Assembly (NCBI RefSeq): GCF_001643015.1
Contig: NZ_CP015622.1
Span: 261,358-325,357, forward strand
DNA from: Corynebacterium crudilactis
GTDB taxonomy: Bacteria; Actinomycetota; Actinomycetes; Mycobacteriales; Mycobacteriaceae
Direction: 5' to 3'
Length of the DNA: 64,000 nt
Below the pieces are notes generated by a model. The model did not search any database. It saw only the letters and a list, made by a program, of their open reading frames with translations, and was not told where the DNA came from. A program made the translations under genes and the position numbers. This document shows, piece by piece, positions 18,101 to 29,121 of the stretch. Position 1 is the stretch's first letter; each line of letters opens with the position of its first letter.

Positions 18101-21100
18101 ATCCCAAGCTCTAACGTTGGCGTGAAGCTGCAGAACACTGCTACACGTGGTGGCCTAAAGATTACTAAGCAGATCACTGGTAATGCGGCTGATTCTGTTC
18201 CTGAAAGCCTCACCTTTAGCGTAAATGCACTTATCGATCTTGATGGTAATGGCACTGTTGATGACACCCAGTCATTCAACCTGCTTGCAGGAATTCCTAA
18301 GCAGCTCAATGATCTGCCAATCGGCGCGAAGATCAAGTTCACTGAAAATCAGCCTGCGAATACTGAGACCATCACTTGGGGAACCCCAGTATTCTCACCA
18401 GCAGAATTGACGATTGGTACTGATCCTGCAGCGAATATTGTCACTCTGACAAATACTGCAGAGACAGCTCTTGGTACTTTCGATCTGCGTAAGGTTATTC
18501 AAGGCACTGAATCTGACAACCCGAACTTGCCAACGACTTACAAGGTCAAGGCTGAATGGGATGGTGGATCCAAGGATCTGAGCCTTCTAAAGGACGGTAC
18601 TGTCGTTGGATTGGGTCTAGAACTGCCTGCTGGTACCGAAGTTACTTTAACTGAGGAAGTTCCAGGTAATGGAAACAACCTTGAGTGGGCAGCACCTGCA
18701 TTCTCCGGCAACGGAGTAAGCATCGTGGATGGCAAGGCAGTTGTGACCATTGGTCGTGGCAATGCTGAGCTGACAGTCACCAACACCGTTGTTGAGATGG
18801 GTACCTTGCGTATCGCCAAGACTTTGGCAGGTGAAGCGGTAGATGGACTTTCCACTGATTTGATCTTCACTGTTAAAGCTGAATGGAAGCTTCCAAAGGA
18901 AGATAACTTCCATTCTAAGGATCTTCAGGTCAAGGCTGATGGCACTCCTGTTGAACTAGGTGAAAGCCTTCCTACTGGTACAGAGGTTCGTTTCACTGAA
19001 ACTGCGAAGCCAAATGTTCCTGGTATTGAGTGGGGCACCGTAACGTGGAACGGCGATAGCTGGCTCAGCGTTTCAGGCCTAACTGCAACTGGCATTGTTT
19101 CTGATGACCCAGCTGAGGGTCGTTTGGTAACTCTGACTAACGAAGCTGTATTTGCTGATCGTCCGGTTTCTATCAAGAAGTCTGTCGAAGGTGAAGCTGC
19201 TAACTTGGTCGACCCTAATCTGCGCTACGTTGTTCAGGCAACCTTCCCAGCAACTGGTGAAGTTCGTAGCTTCAACATCGCTGCAGGAAATGCTGCGCTG
19301 ATTGGTAACTTCCCAGTTGGAACTCAGATTGAATTCTCTGAAGTTGCTCCCGCAGACACTGACCAGATCACATGGGGTGAGCCAGTCTTCACTCCGGGTA
19401 ATTCCATTACTGTTGGTGAAGATGATCTGACTGTTGAAATTGGTTTGACCAACATCGCGAACCCAACCTTCGGCACTTTCGAGATCAAGAAGTTTGTCAC
19501 TGGACCAGAGCAGTTTAACGAAAATGTTCCAGCAACCATCGACGTTCGTGCGGAGTGGACTGATTCTGAAGGTCCGAAGAATAAGATTCTTACTCTTCCA
19601 ACCAATGGATCACCTATTGGATTCGGCGAGGCACTGCTCAATGGAACAAAGGTCAAGCTGACTGAAATTGTTCCTGCTGATGGTAACGGTATTGCATGGG
19701 GTCTCCCAGTATTCTCCGGCGATGTCGAGATCGACGGACAGTCTGCTGTAGTAACAATTGGCAAGGACGTTCAGAACGTCAAGCTGAAAAACTACGCTGA
19801 TACCAACACCGGAACTCTGCGTATCCTCAAGGGCATTAGTGGCGAAGCTGCTGAAGCAATTGCTGACGATGTGAAGTTCACTGTTGAGGCAACTTGGAAT
19901 GACGGATCTGTCTACCAGACCCGTACCTTGGAAATCCTTCCAGGACAGACCACTGAACTAGGCGAAGATCTTCCAGTAGGCACCGAAGTAACCTTCAAGG
20001 AGATCAACCTCCCACAGGATATTCCTGGTGTTGAATGGGGCTCCATCACCTGGGGTACTAACCCAGAAGGAAACAACTGGCTTAAGACGAATGCTGATGG
20101 CACCGCCACCGGTATCGTTTCAGACGATCCAAATGAGGGTCGATTGATCACCTTGACCAACGAGGCTTTGTGGAAGCCAGGCGCAGTCTCTTACGAGAAG
20201 TACATCTTTGTCGATGGCGTGGACGAGCCAATTCCTGCCACCGAAGCTGATCTTCCAGAAGGAGCTCAGTTCGAGGTTCGAATTGAAAACATCGAGCTGC
20301 CTGCTGGTAAGGAAATACCAGCAGATGCTGGTATTGCGATCGGTGACATCATCCTTCTCAATGCTGAGAACAACTTCTACTGGGAGTCTGCAAAGGTTCT
20401 GCCTAAGGGAACCAAGATCACCTTCGGTGAGCTCGAGCCAGCACCGCTGCCGGGTATGGATTTTGGATTGCCTTTCTACTACGTAGTAGCTGATGCAACG
20501 GACGAACCAGGTGACCGCAACGTAGTTGAGGTTGAAGCTGACGAAGTTGCAGAAATCCAGATCCGTAACCGTCCGATCCCAACTACTGAGGTTGAAGTGG
20601 ATAAGATCGTCACTGGTCTTAAGGGCAAGGACGTCATGAATGATGACAATGCGTTGTTCCAGGTCACTGCATCTTGGACTGATATTGATGGTTTCGAAAA
20701 GGTCTGCGTTCTTAACGTAGTTCCTGGCGAATCTGCAGTACCAACTGAGAACTGTGATGCAACTATTCTTGATGGAAAGGTTCAGTTCCCACTGAACACT
20801 GAAATCATCTTCAATGAAACTGGTGCACGCACCGATGTTTCTAACGTGAAGTGGAATGAAGTTGTCTGGACTGTTGCTGGCGATAAGGCTGACCTCGAAG
20901 CAATTGAAGGCTCGGACACTGCAGCAACTGTCATCCTCACTGGTGATCCTGCAGAAACTGTGACGCTTGGACTGGAAAACAAGACCAGCTCTAACGGAAT
21001 GATCATCATTCCAATCCCAATTCCAGAGCTGCCTGAATTCCCAGTGAAGCCAGACGTGCCAGTAACCCCAGATGTTCCTGTGCAACCAGAAACATCAGTT

Positions 21101-21295
21101 CAGCCAGGTACGCCTGGATCTCCTGAATCTGTAGCTGGAAACAAGCCAGGAGAATCTGTAGCTGGAAACAAGCCAGCATCGGGTGGCCTTGCTTCTACTG
21201 GTGCTAATGTTCTCTGGCTTTCTGGAGGCGCACTGCTTTTGCTCGCTGGTGGTACAGCGTTGATCGTCCGCGGACGTAAAAACAAGGAAGCTTAA
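15170..21295 (+). CDS. Giant LAxTG-anchored surface protein with DUF5979-like repeats
   Basis: About 2041 residues. The N-terminal signal has a hydrophobic core (VSFATIVGILALILSMMTIV) with probable cleavage after APAQASA. Next come several adhesin-type beta domains to about residue 990, then eight or so DUF5979-like repeats of about 105 residues, a Pro/Val-rich wall spacer with a doubled ESVAGNKP, a sortase motif LASTG, a hydrophobic helix and a basic RGRKNKEA tail. LAxTG is the signal used by class E sortases of actinobacteria; no sortase lies in this window. ATG 15170 has GGAAAGG upstream; the frame is open back to 15104. It is probably an adhesin or stalk protein; the ligand is unknown. 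Confidence 0.88.
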   Translation: MLFNLNNGRSREGVAPWVSFATIVGILALILSMMTIVAPAQASADEADTAISQEDTVSPAEDDTVGDLADSINSLNKILDETNKAATVLEGEVATFNSGIVVDVEEISVENAEKELEVGDTFTVYGTWDTTLAKEEEGTLFWVTFPAELELNELPLGYEKLTTDAGEVIGFSFDTAQDFTTGDWEVEATLVGEADYSFLNFRTSADAELDVAVDLPNGAVIDSGARAVARSISPLAAGDDISVTVDSILKTPALDPVTQLQVGDKARVEGTWDASHLAVTGGETFNVGFPAELSIPAGFSFNMVANNIDGIDDGTVIGNCVVNADNSFTCELNDTVAGKEDVKGSWWIEAGAVRYTNAEELSFKIPGNTITVPLPGNGGGIDDGSGPLETKKSGAVLADKKSIKWTVDIAGPLLAPLAVGKVVTLEDTLSEALKLCEPSRASQFKLSAGRPGQLSPAGDLVITANPADAQKLAVTLNLAEEVRTDYIYRIEYITCATDGNLLQAVAADDDTYANAIVIGDKTYEGGIGKYDGWKPQVLGKTGGLLGGKDRFQKARWNITENGAKLVGLDEITITDTFGPNQEVCEGGLSISVREYSHLPVWNEESGRFDTPSVNVTNQFTGTTIGAKGDTSFSATLKSVDGFEFKENAYYSFTYDNCLTTGKIPDAGSKFENKAVFNGAEIKGSANAPGTVEKKSGKLNTSAKDVAGVSQPAGTTLDWTITVSGQKFEDQEELVITDEFSDTMAVCAVPGKTLKEQLNFKLMAVDFVGNGGLTSIDLTAATEVSLDGRTLAFTLDKDAFGGVHFSRDYNYELTYTLCTSSGGLDAQGTTYKNKATATGNEMSQTATQNWNGGADGSGVSRGSFSLLKEKSSESVPFGSDLVFTVKAEEFAPVRNDAGVLAPANLDDPNVKPTATYEIKIKADGTPVSGHYNRGNNWQIRLTEIGFPENSGFAFGPGKFLPGQGVTVNADGSQAIVAIIPSSNVGVKLQNTATRGGLKITKQITGNAADSVPESLTFSVNALIDLDGNGTVDDTQSFNLLAGIPKQLNDLPIGAKIKFTENQPANTETITWGTPVFSPAELTIGTDPAANIVTLTNTAETALGTFDLRKVIQGTESDNPNLPTTYKVKAEWDGGSKDLSLLKDGTVVGLGLELPAGTEVTLTEEVPGNGNNLEWAAPAFSGNGVSIVDGKAVVTIGRGNAELTVTNTVVEMGTLRIAKTLAGEAVDGLSTDLIFTVKAEWKLPKEDNFHSKDLQVKADGTPVELGESLPTGTEVRFTETAKPNVPGIEWGTVTWNGDSWLSVSGLTATGIVSDDPAEGRLVTLTNEAVFADRPVSIKKSVEGEAANLVDPNLRYVVQATFPATGEVRSFNIAAGNAALIGNFPVGTQIEFSEVAPADTDQITWGEPVFTPGNSITVGEDDLTVEIGLTNIANPTFGTFEIKKFVTGPEQFNENVPATIDVRAEWTDSEGPKNKILTLPTNGSPIGFGEALLNGTKVKLTEIVPADGNGIAWGLPVFSGDVEIDGQSAVVTIGKDVQNVKLKNYADTNTGTLRILKGISGEAAEAIADDVKFTVEATWNDGSVYQTRTLEILPGQTTELGEDLPVGTEVTFKEINLPQDIPGVEWGSITWGTNPEGNNWLKTNADGTATGIVSDDPNEGRLITLTNEALWKPGAVSYEKYIFVDGVDEPIPATEADLPEGAQFEVRIENIELPAGKEIPADAGIAIGDIILLNAENNFYWESAKVLPKGTKITFGELEPAPLPGMDFGLPFYYVVADATDEPGDRNVVEVEADEVAEIQIRNRPIPTTEVEVDKIVTGLKGKDVMNDDNALFQVTASWTDIDGFEKVCVLNVVPGESAVPTENCDATILDGKVQFPLNTEIIFNETGARTDVSNVKWNEVVWTVAGDKADLEAIEGSDTAATVILTGDPAETVTLGLENKTSSNGMIIIPIPIPELPEFPVKPDVPVTPDVPVQPETSVQPGTPGSPESVAGNKPGESVAGNKPASGGLASTGANVLWLSGGALLLLAGGTALIVRGRKNKEA
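18145..20985 (+). repeat. Tandem protein-domain repeats inside the surface protein
   Basis: Repeat starts are marked by GGLKITKQITG, GTFDLRKVIQG, GTLRIAKTLAG, RPVSIKKSVEG, GTFEIKKFVTG, GTLRILKGISG, a variant AVSYEKYIF and VEVDKIVTG. Each unit contains a G-T-x-V/I-x-F/L-x-E segment and ends in LTN or a variant. Units 3 and 6 are most alike (both share TATGIVSDDP), as are 2 and 5, which suggests duplication of a three-repeat block. Confidence 0.65.
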
Positions 21296-21325
21296 AGATC
21301 TAATCTTTAAGGATTCCTGAATAAG

Positions 21326-21372
21326 AAAAGGGTGGTTATAGGCAAGATAGTTGGTCTGTAACCGCCCTTTTT
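21326..21372 (+). terminator. Terminator after the surface protein gene
   Basis: AAAAGGGTGGTTA pairs with TAACCGCCCTTTTT and ends in a T run, 30 bases after the stop. Confidence 0.7.
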
Positions 21373-21401
21373 CTAAAAATATGACTTTAAGGAGAAAGCA
21401 A

Positions 21402-21578
21402 ATGCTCAGCATTCCTTTGTTAATTGAAATCACGGATATCCAGGCAACTGGCTCTGTAGTTACTGATTTCTTGGCACGAATCACTGTTGCGATCTATGAC
21501 CTTTTCGGAAACACGGGTAGCGTGAGCATTCCTGCTTCCGATATCGGAGATGGCATTATCTTCGAGAACGAGCTTTAA
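21402..21578 (+). CDS. Small hypothetical protein, 58 residues
   Basis: ATG with a strong AAGGAG ten bases upstream. The protein begins MLSIPLLIEITDIQATGS and ends in an acidic IFENEL. It has no signal peptide and only a short hydrophobic stretch. It lies between two good terminators directly after the giant surface protein and before convergent leuA, so it may be cotranscribed by read-through or have its own promoter. I do not recognise a family. The strong ribosome site makes it more than a chance frame. Confidence 0.5.
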   Translation: MLSIPLLIEITDIQATGSVVTDFLARITVAIYDLFGNTGSVSIPASDIGDGIIFENEL

Positions 21579-21591
21579 ACGGTTCTAGATA

Positions 21592-21636
21592 AAAGGTGCT
21601 GCCCCACACTCTTTAAGAGTGTGGGGCAGCACCTTT
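21592..21636. terminator. Bidirectional terminator between small gene and leuA
   Basis: A nearly perfect 20-bp stem (AAAGGTGCTGCCCCACAC and its complement) with a very short loop serves both converging transcripts. Confidence 0.85.
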
Positions 21637-21669
21637 CTGTAGCCGAAGTAGAGGGAAACGTCGTAAAGC

Positions 21670-23598
<1,929 letters not shown>

Positions 23599-23655
23599 TT
23601 AAGACCTCTGGGACCCGCCGCGGCGAAGAAGAAGTAGATTCGCGCACGAAGTCAT
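23599..23655 (-). CDS. leuL: Leucine leader peptide
   Basis: An 18-residue peptide, MTSCANLLLLRRGGSQRS, with four consecutive leucine codons. Ribosome stalling at these codons under leucine shortage would free the attenuator region and allow leuA expression. A TAGGAT -10 box ends seven bases before the ATG, so the transcript is probably leaderless. Leader-peptide control of leuA has been predicted in actinobacteria; here it is read directly from the sequence. Confidence 0.85.
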   Translation of the reverse strand: MTSCANLLLLRRGGSQRS

Positions 23656-23662
23656 GTGGGGA

Positions 23663-23694
23663 ATCCTACATGAAAAATGTGATGGGTGTGACAA
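23663..23694 (-). promoter_or_regulatory. leuA promoter
   Basis: On the minus strand: -10 TAGGAT (23663-23668) with an extended TG, and a possible -35 TTGTCA (23689-23694) at a long 20-bp spacing. The inverted repeat of the IS element begins only 17 bases further upstream. Confidence 0.5.
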
Positions 23695-23710
23695 ATAGGG
23701 GGAGTGCTTA

Positions 23711-24667
23711 GAGATTGCGCGGATAGGGTGTGAAGGTGGGGTAATGAAATAAAGCAGACACGAGGCCTGATAGATATGAATTCGACCAAGAAAACATACA
23801 ACACCCAGGAGCACTCGTGCCTGCCCTGCCATCATCTATCATTGACCCCCTCTGGCACCAATTCTCCAGGTTAATCCCACCACTGATCGACACCCACCCA
23901 CTACGCTGTCACCGCCCACGGATCAGTGACCGGATCATCTTCGACAAACTCATCGCAGTTCTCGTCCTCGGTGCCTCCTATCTCAAGATCTCTGATTCCA
24001 CCTGCTCAGCGACCACACGTCGGGCACGCCGGGATGAATGGATCACCGCCGGAATCTTCCACAAGTTGGAACAGATCTGCCTAGAGTCCTACGACCGTAT
24101 TATCGGATTAGCCCTGGACAACATCAGTGTTGATGGGTGCATCGTTAAAGCACCGTGTGGTGGTGAGATAGCTGGAAGGTCTCCTGTTGACCGGGGAAAA
24201 CAGGGCACGAAACGCTCCCTGATGGTTGATGGTAACGGGATTCCTTTGGGGTGTGTGATTGCTGGGGCGAATCGGCATGATTCAATTTTGCTGGTCCCAA
24301 CATTAAAGACATTATCGAGGTTTGGGGATCATCTACCTGGTCGCATTACGGTGCATTTGGATGCTGGGTACGATTCGAAGAAAACCAGGAGTCTGCTGAG
24401 CGAACTCGGTTATGACTGGGTAATTAGTGCCAAGGGGCAGCCTTTGCAGGCTGGGGCTCGGTGGGTGGTGGAACGCACGAATTCCTGGCCCACCAGAGGT
24501 TTCAAGAAATTGGGGATCTGTACTGAGCGTCGGGGTCGGGTTGTTGAGGCGTTTATTGCGTTAGCTAATGCGGTGATCATTATCCGCAGGCTGATCCGGG
24601 AAGCATGGATCACCTATTGCTGGGACACCCGTTCGACACGTCGGCCTTAACCTATCCGCGCAATCTC
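23711..24667 (+). mobile_element. IS5-family insertion sequence, complete
   Basis: A 957-bp element with perfect 17-bp terminal inverted repeats (GAGATTGCGCGGATAGG at 23711-23727 and its complement at 24651-24667) and a 3-bp target duplication TTA on both sides. It holds one intact transposase gene. Perfect ends and an intact gene imply a recent insertion. Confidence 0.93.
23817..24650 (+). CDS. IS5-family transposase
   Basis: A 277-residue DDE transposase in a single frame. An N-terminal DUF4096-like segment (SSIIDPLWHQFSRLIPP) is followed by the catalytic region with aspartates in NISVDGCIVKAP and TVHLDAGYDSKKTR and the glutamate in RWVVERTNSWPTRGFKKL. The start is GTG. The stop abuts the right inverted repeat, as is usual for this family. 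No frameshift is seen, so the element may be active. Confidence 0.93.
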   Translation: MPALPSSIIDPLWHQFSRLIPPLIDTHPLRCHRPRISDRIIFDKLIAVLVLGASYLKISDSTCSATTRRARRDEWITAGIFHKLEQICLESYDRIIGLALDNISVDGCIVKAPCGGEIAGRSPVDRGKQGTKRSLMVDGNGIPLGCVIAGANRHDSILLVPTLKTLSRFGDHLPGRITVHLDAGYDSKKTRSLLSELGYDWVISAKGQPLQAGARWVVERTNSWPTRGFKKLGICTERRGRVVEAFIALANAVIIIRRLIREAWITYCWDTRSTRRP

Positions 24668-24680
24668 TTAGATAGAAATA

Positions 24681-24720
24681 AAAGGAGGCTAAGTACCAAG
24701 AAAGGTACTTAGCCTCCTTT
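24681..24720. terminator. Terminator downstream of tetR
   Basis: Stem AAAGGAGGCTAAGTACC and its complement, loop AAGAAA, T-rich on both sides. It serves the minus-strand tetR gene and also isolates the IS. Confidence 0.85.
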
Positions 24721-25357
24721 TTAATGTTGTATCTAAAACGCAGGAAGCCTTCTTAAGGCTCCATGCCTTTCCAGAGCAATTCAAAAGCCACCAATGCACG
24801 GTCTGTAGCTTCTTGATCTTGGAAGTTTTTCCACGACTGAAAAATTGATAATAAAACGTTCCGTAAAGTGCATCCAAAGCAGCTTCGATATCCACGTCTG
24901 CGCGGATTTCATTTCGATCTTTTGCTATTTGTAATGCTTGTAAAGGATATTGGCGTCGTTTTTTAGCATGGAAATTCCAGTACACCTCTTGGAGCTTTGA
25001 ATCTGAAATAGTGAGAACCATACGTTTTCTGAAACGCTTCTCTGGATAAGTACCGGCTGGTAAAAGGTCGGAATAATTGAAGAATGCATTGATAAATCCG
25101 TCTTTAACCGTTCCGGAGAGGTCAATGGTAATTTCACTGCGCAGACAATCATCTAGTGCATCGGCAACGAGGTTGGTTAGCGAAGGCCAGCGTCGATAGA
25201 CTGCAGCTCGAGAGACTCCACTTTCTTTAACTATCGCGTTAATGGTGACTTTCTCATCACGTTCTATCAGTTGCCGCGCAGCCTCTGTGATTTTTTCTTC
25301 GAGTCCTTCCTTCCGAGGACATCCAAGCCGACGGAAACCTCCTTGGAAGGTAGACAT
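24689..25357 (-). CDS. TetR-family regulator with a 3' frameshift
   Basis: 222 residues as read. The N-terminal helix-turn-helix is normal (VTINAIVKESGVSRAAVYRRWPSL). The C-terminal domain is TetR-like up to FFSRGKT. After an A5 run at 24836-24840 (minus strand) the reading changes. The neighbouring frame gives NFQDQEATDRALVAFELLW and ends at 24753 before the terminator, a typical TetR ending, whereas the annotated frame runs into the terminator stem. One base has therefore probably been lost, replacing the last 25 or so residues. The regulated gene is not known; the DMT exporter upstream on the same strand is a candidate. Confidence 0.75.
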   Translation of the reverse strand: MSTFQGGFRRLGCPRKEGLEEKITEAARQLIERDEKVTINAIVKESGVSRAAVYRRWPSLTNLVADALDDCLRSEITIDLSGTVKDGFINAFFNYSDLLPAGTYPEKRFRKRMVLTISDSKLQEVYWNFHAKKRRQYPLQALQIAKDRNEIRADVDIEAALDALYGTFYYQFFSRGKTSKIKKLQTVHWWLLNCSGKAWSLKKASCVLDTTLKRRLSTFLGT

Positions 25358-25595
25358 GTAAGGACTCCTATTTCAATACTGGCGTTGAGTTGTAGGCAGC
25401 GCGGAATGGTCTTTATTCTGGCGCAGGCGTTCAGAACTATAAAGTTTTTATAATATTACCTGTTCAGGGCAATATTTATTCTACGTTTGTACGAAGAACA
25501 TTTCAGTAGATTTCTCAGCAAAAGGATTGCACAGCGTGCTTGTAGATCTTGAACTTGCCCAAGCTGATTTAAATCCTGCAGGAAAGAGCACTTCT

Positions 25596-26468
25596 TTATT
25601 GTGATTTTGGTGAGGCTGGCAGCGTGCTAGTGCGTGAAAGAGCGACAGTAGCAATAATCATGACCAGTAAGGCTGCCGACATTGCAATCCATTCCCAGTC
25701 CACGACTTGGAATTTTTCTCCCAGCACCAAGTATCCCAAGCTAAAAGCAACGATTGGTTCGGCAATAGTCATTGCTGGAAGAGATTTTTGTAGCTCTCCT
25801 GCATTGAAAGAATACTGTTGTACTACGGTGCCGAACACTGCGGTCAAGATCAGGCCGTAGCCTTCCCAGTTGAAGATAAGACCCAGGATTCCTTGATTAA
25901 TAAAGATATCCACAGCGGCTTTGGACATCACTGCAACGTAACCAAAAAGTGCACCTGTAACCAGGCCCAAAATTAAGGCTTTGTCGCGTTTCAATACGTA
26001 TTGGGCCATGAGCCACATGACACCCATGACTGCAGCACCAATGAGTAGAGCAGGGATCCATCGATCGAGTGGTGGGTGGGGATTGCCTGGAAGTGGGCGC
26101 CCCAAAATAATCATGATGCCTACGGCCACGGTGAGTAATAATGCCCAAGAAATTTCTGCCTTACGCAGGCGGTAGCCATTGAAACGGGCTGAAAGTGGCA
26201 GCGTAAACATGAGTGATAATACGAGAACAGGCTGTACAACCAGAAGGGTTCCGAAACCTAAAGCGACAGTTTGCAAAAAATAAGCAAGCATTGCTGTACT
26301 CATGCCTGCCCACCACATTGGTGTCATCATGGCATTGAGAAGAGGGGAGCTCCTCAGAGTCCCATCTTTTGGGGTGCGGAGCGCGATTCGATGTCGAACG
26401 ACGGTTCCCCACGCGATTGTTAATGCCGATGCCAGGGCGAAAAGCACGGCGAGCAGATTGCTTTGCAC
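25596..26468 (-). CDS. DMT-superfamily (EamA/NIPA-like) transporter
   Basis: 290-residue membrane protein with about nine or ten hydrophobic helices. Both halves show DMT features: the first contains FLQTVALGFGTLLVVQPVLVLSLMFTLPL and the second contains TIAEPIVAFSLGYLVLGEKF, the usual EamA signature. It starts with GTG. The substrate is not evident; related proteins export amino acids or metabolites or carry Mg2+. The gene lies 238 bp upstream of tetR and is divergent from lysC. The gap 25358-25595 holds no gene I trust. Confidence 0.8.
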   Translation of the reverse strand: MQSNLLAVLFALASALTIAWGTVVRHRIALRTPKDGTLRSSPLLNAMMTPMWWAGMSTAMLAYFLQTVALGFGTLLVVQPVLVLSLMFTLPLSARFNGYRLRKAEISWALLLTVAVGIMIILGRPLPGNPHPPLDRWIPALLIGAAVMGVMWLMAQYVLKRDKALILGLVTGALFGYVAVMSKAAVDIFINQGILGLIFNWEGYGLILTAVFGTVVQQYSFNAGELQKSLPAMTIAEPIVAFSLGYLVLGEKFQVVDWEWIAMSAALLVMIIATVALSRTSTLPASPKSQ

Positions 26469-26715
26469 TTGATTCAGGGTAGTGGACTTGACGGAAGCTC
26501 GCGAAGTTAACCCAATGTGTGTTGCCGAAGAGGATAAATATACGTATCAGTATGCGGTCTCCGAATGAGACTATGTCCCAGTAGTTGGGATGTGCATCCT
26601 AAATTCCCAGCAAGCTCCAACAGAATGAAAACTTTCCTCTGGCTAGGTAGTCACCGTCTATAAAGGTAGAGTTGAGCAAGTAACTGTCAGCACGTAGATC
26701 GAAAGGTGCACAAAG

Positions 26716-27981
26716 GTGGCCCTGGTCGTACAGAAATATGGCGGTTCCTCGCTTGAGAGTGCGGAACGCATTAGGAACGTTGCTGAACGGATTGTTGCCA
26801 CCAAGAAGGCTGGAAATGATGTCGTGGTTGTGTGCTCCGCTATGGGCGACACCACGGATGAACTTCTAGAACTTGCAGCGGCAGTGAACCCCGTTCCGCC
26901 AGCGCGTGAAATGGATATGCTCCTAACTGCTGGTGAGCGTATTTCCAATGCGCTCGTTGCCATGGCTATTGAATCCCTGGGAGCAGAGGCGCAGTCCTTT
27001 ACTGGTTCTCAAGCAGGTGTGCTCACTACTGAGCGTCACGGAAACGCGCGCATTATTGATGTCACACCAGGTCGTGTGCGTGAAGCTCTCGATGAGGGCA
27101 AGGTCTGCATCGTCGCTGGTTTTCAGGGTGTCAATAAGGAAACCCGAGATGTCACCACTCTTGGTCGCGGTGGTTCTGATACCACTGCAGTTGCTTTGGC
27201 GGCTGCACTACATGCCGATGTGTGTGAGATTTACTCCGATGTTGATGGCGTCTACACCGCTGATCCACGTATCGTTCCAAATGCTAAGAAGCTAGATAAA
27301 CTTAGCTTTGAAGAAATGCTGGAACTTGCTGCGGTTGGCTCCAAGATTTTGGTGCTGCGCAGTGTTGAATACGCCCGTGCATTCAATGTGCCACTGCGCG
27401 TACGCTCGTCTTATAGTAATGATTCCGGCACACTAATTGCCGGCTCGATGGAGGATATTCCTGTGGAAGAAGCAGTCCTTACCGGTGTCGCAACCGATAG
27501 CTCCGAAGCCAAAGTAACTGTCCTGGGTATTTCAGATAAGCCAGGCGAAGCAGCCAAGGTATTCCGCGCATTGGCTGATGCAGAAATCAACATTGACATG
27601 GTTCTGCAGAATGTTTCTTCTGTGGAGCACGGCACCACCGATATTACTTTCACCTGCCCGCGTTCCGACGGCCCGCGCGCAATTGAGATTTTGAAGAAGC
27701 TTCAGGTTCAGGGCAACTGGACTAACGTGCTTTACGACGACCAGGTCGGCAAAGTCTCTCTCGTGGGAGCTGGCATGAAGTCCCATCCAGGCGTGACTGC
27801 AGAATTCATGGAAGCTCTGCGCGATGTCAACGTGAATATCGAACTGATTTCCACTTCTGAGATCCGCATTTCCGTGTTGATCCGTGAGGGCGATCTCGAT
27901 GCTGCTGCACGTGCATTGCACGAGCAGTTCCAGCTCGGTGGCGAAGAAGAAGCCGTCGTTTACGCAGGCACTGGTCGCTAA
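26716..27981 (+). CDS. lysC: Aspartokinase, alpha subunit
   Basis: Phosphorylates aspartate, the first step to lysine, threonine and methionine, in the cytoplasm. 421 residues with KYGGSSL at 7-13, the kinase domain to about 250 and two ACT domains. The GTG start matches the known protein. In C. glutamicum the enzyme is inhibited jointly by lysine and threonine. Compared with the sequence as I remember it, this one has H305 (usually D) and P320 (usually R) in the regulatory domain, while A279, S301, T308, T311, S317, G345 and S381 are the wild-type residues. It forms an operon with asd 31 bp downstream. Confidence 0.98.
   Translation: MALVVQKYGGSSLESAERIRNVAERIVATKKAGNDVVVVCSAMGDTTDELLELAAAVNPVPPAREMDMLLTAGERISNALVAMAIESLGAEAQSFTGSQAGVLTTERHGNARIIDVTPGRVREALDEGKVCIVAGFQGVNKETRDVTTLGRGGSDTTAVALAAALHADVCEIYSDVDGVYTADPRIVPNAKKLDKLSFEEMLELAAVGSKILVLRSVEYARAFNVPLRVRSSYSNDSGTLIAGSMEDIPVEEAVLTGVATDSSEAKVTVLGISDKPGEAAKVFRALADAEINIDMVLQNVSSVEHGTTDITFTCPRSDGPRAIEILKKLQVQGNWTNVLYDDQVGKVSLVGAGMKSHPGVTAEFMEALRDVNVNIELISTSEIRISVLIREGDLDAAARALHEQFQLGGEEEAVVYAGTGR
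27463..27981 (+). CDS. lysC: Aspartokinase beta subunit from an internal start
   Basis: An in-frame GTG at codon 250 has GGAGG eight bases upstream (27450-27454) and gives a 172-residue protein containing only the ACT domains. This is the known beta subunit of the alpha2beta2 enzyme. Confidence 0.85.
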   Translation: MEEAVLTGVATDSSEAKVTVLGISDKPGEAAKVFRALADAEINIDMVLQNVSSVEHGTTDITFTCPRSDGPRAIEILKKLQVQGNWTNVLYDDQVGKVSLVGAGMKSHPGVTAEFMEALRDVNVNIELISTSEIRISVLIREGDLDAAARALHEQFQLGGEEEAVVYAGTGR

Positions 27982-27997
27982 TTTTCTTTACGTTTAA

Positions 27998-29047
<1,050 letters not shown>

Positions 29048-29062
29048 CTCCCACAGCTAAAG

Positions 29063-29096
29063 CCCGCCAGAGCGTTGAGCTCCAGGCGGGTTTTTT
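29063..29096 (+). terminator. lysC-asd terminator
   Basis: CCCGCC (29063-29068) pairs with GGCGGG (29085-29090), with an inner GAGC/GCTC pairing, followed by six T. Confidence 0.9.
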
Positions 29097-29121
29097 CATG
29101 CTTGCAGAGCGGAAATAGGGG

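Noticed and set aside
20120-21085. 321-codon minus-strand frame antisense to the surface protein
   Set aside because: Mirror of the repeated coding sequence; no recognisable domain.
25536-25604. 23-codon plus-strand frame near the end of the DMT gene
   Set aside because: Short, overlaps the exporter stop and has only a weak ribosome site; could be a gene remnant but not supportable.
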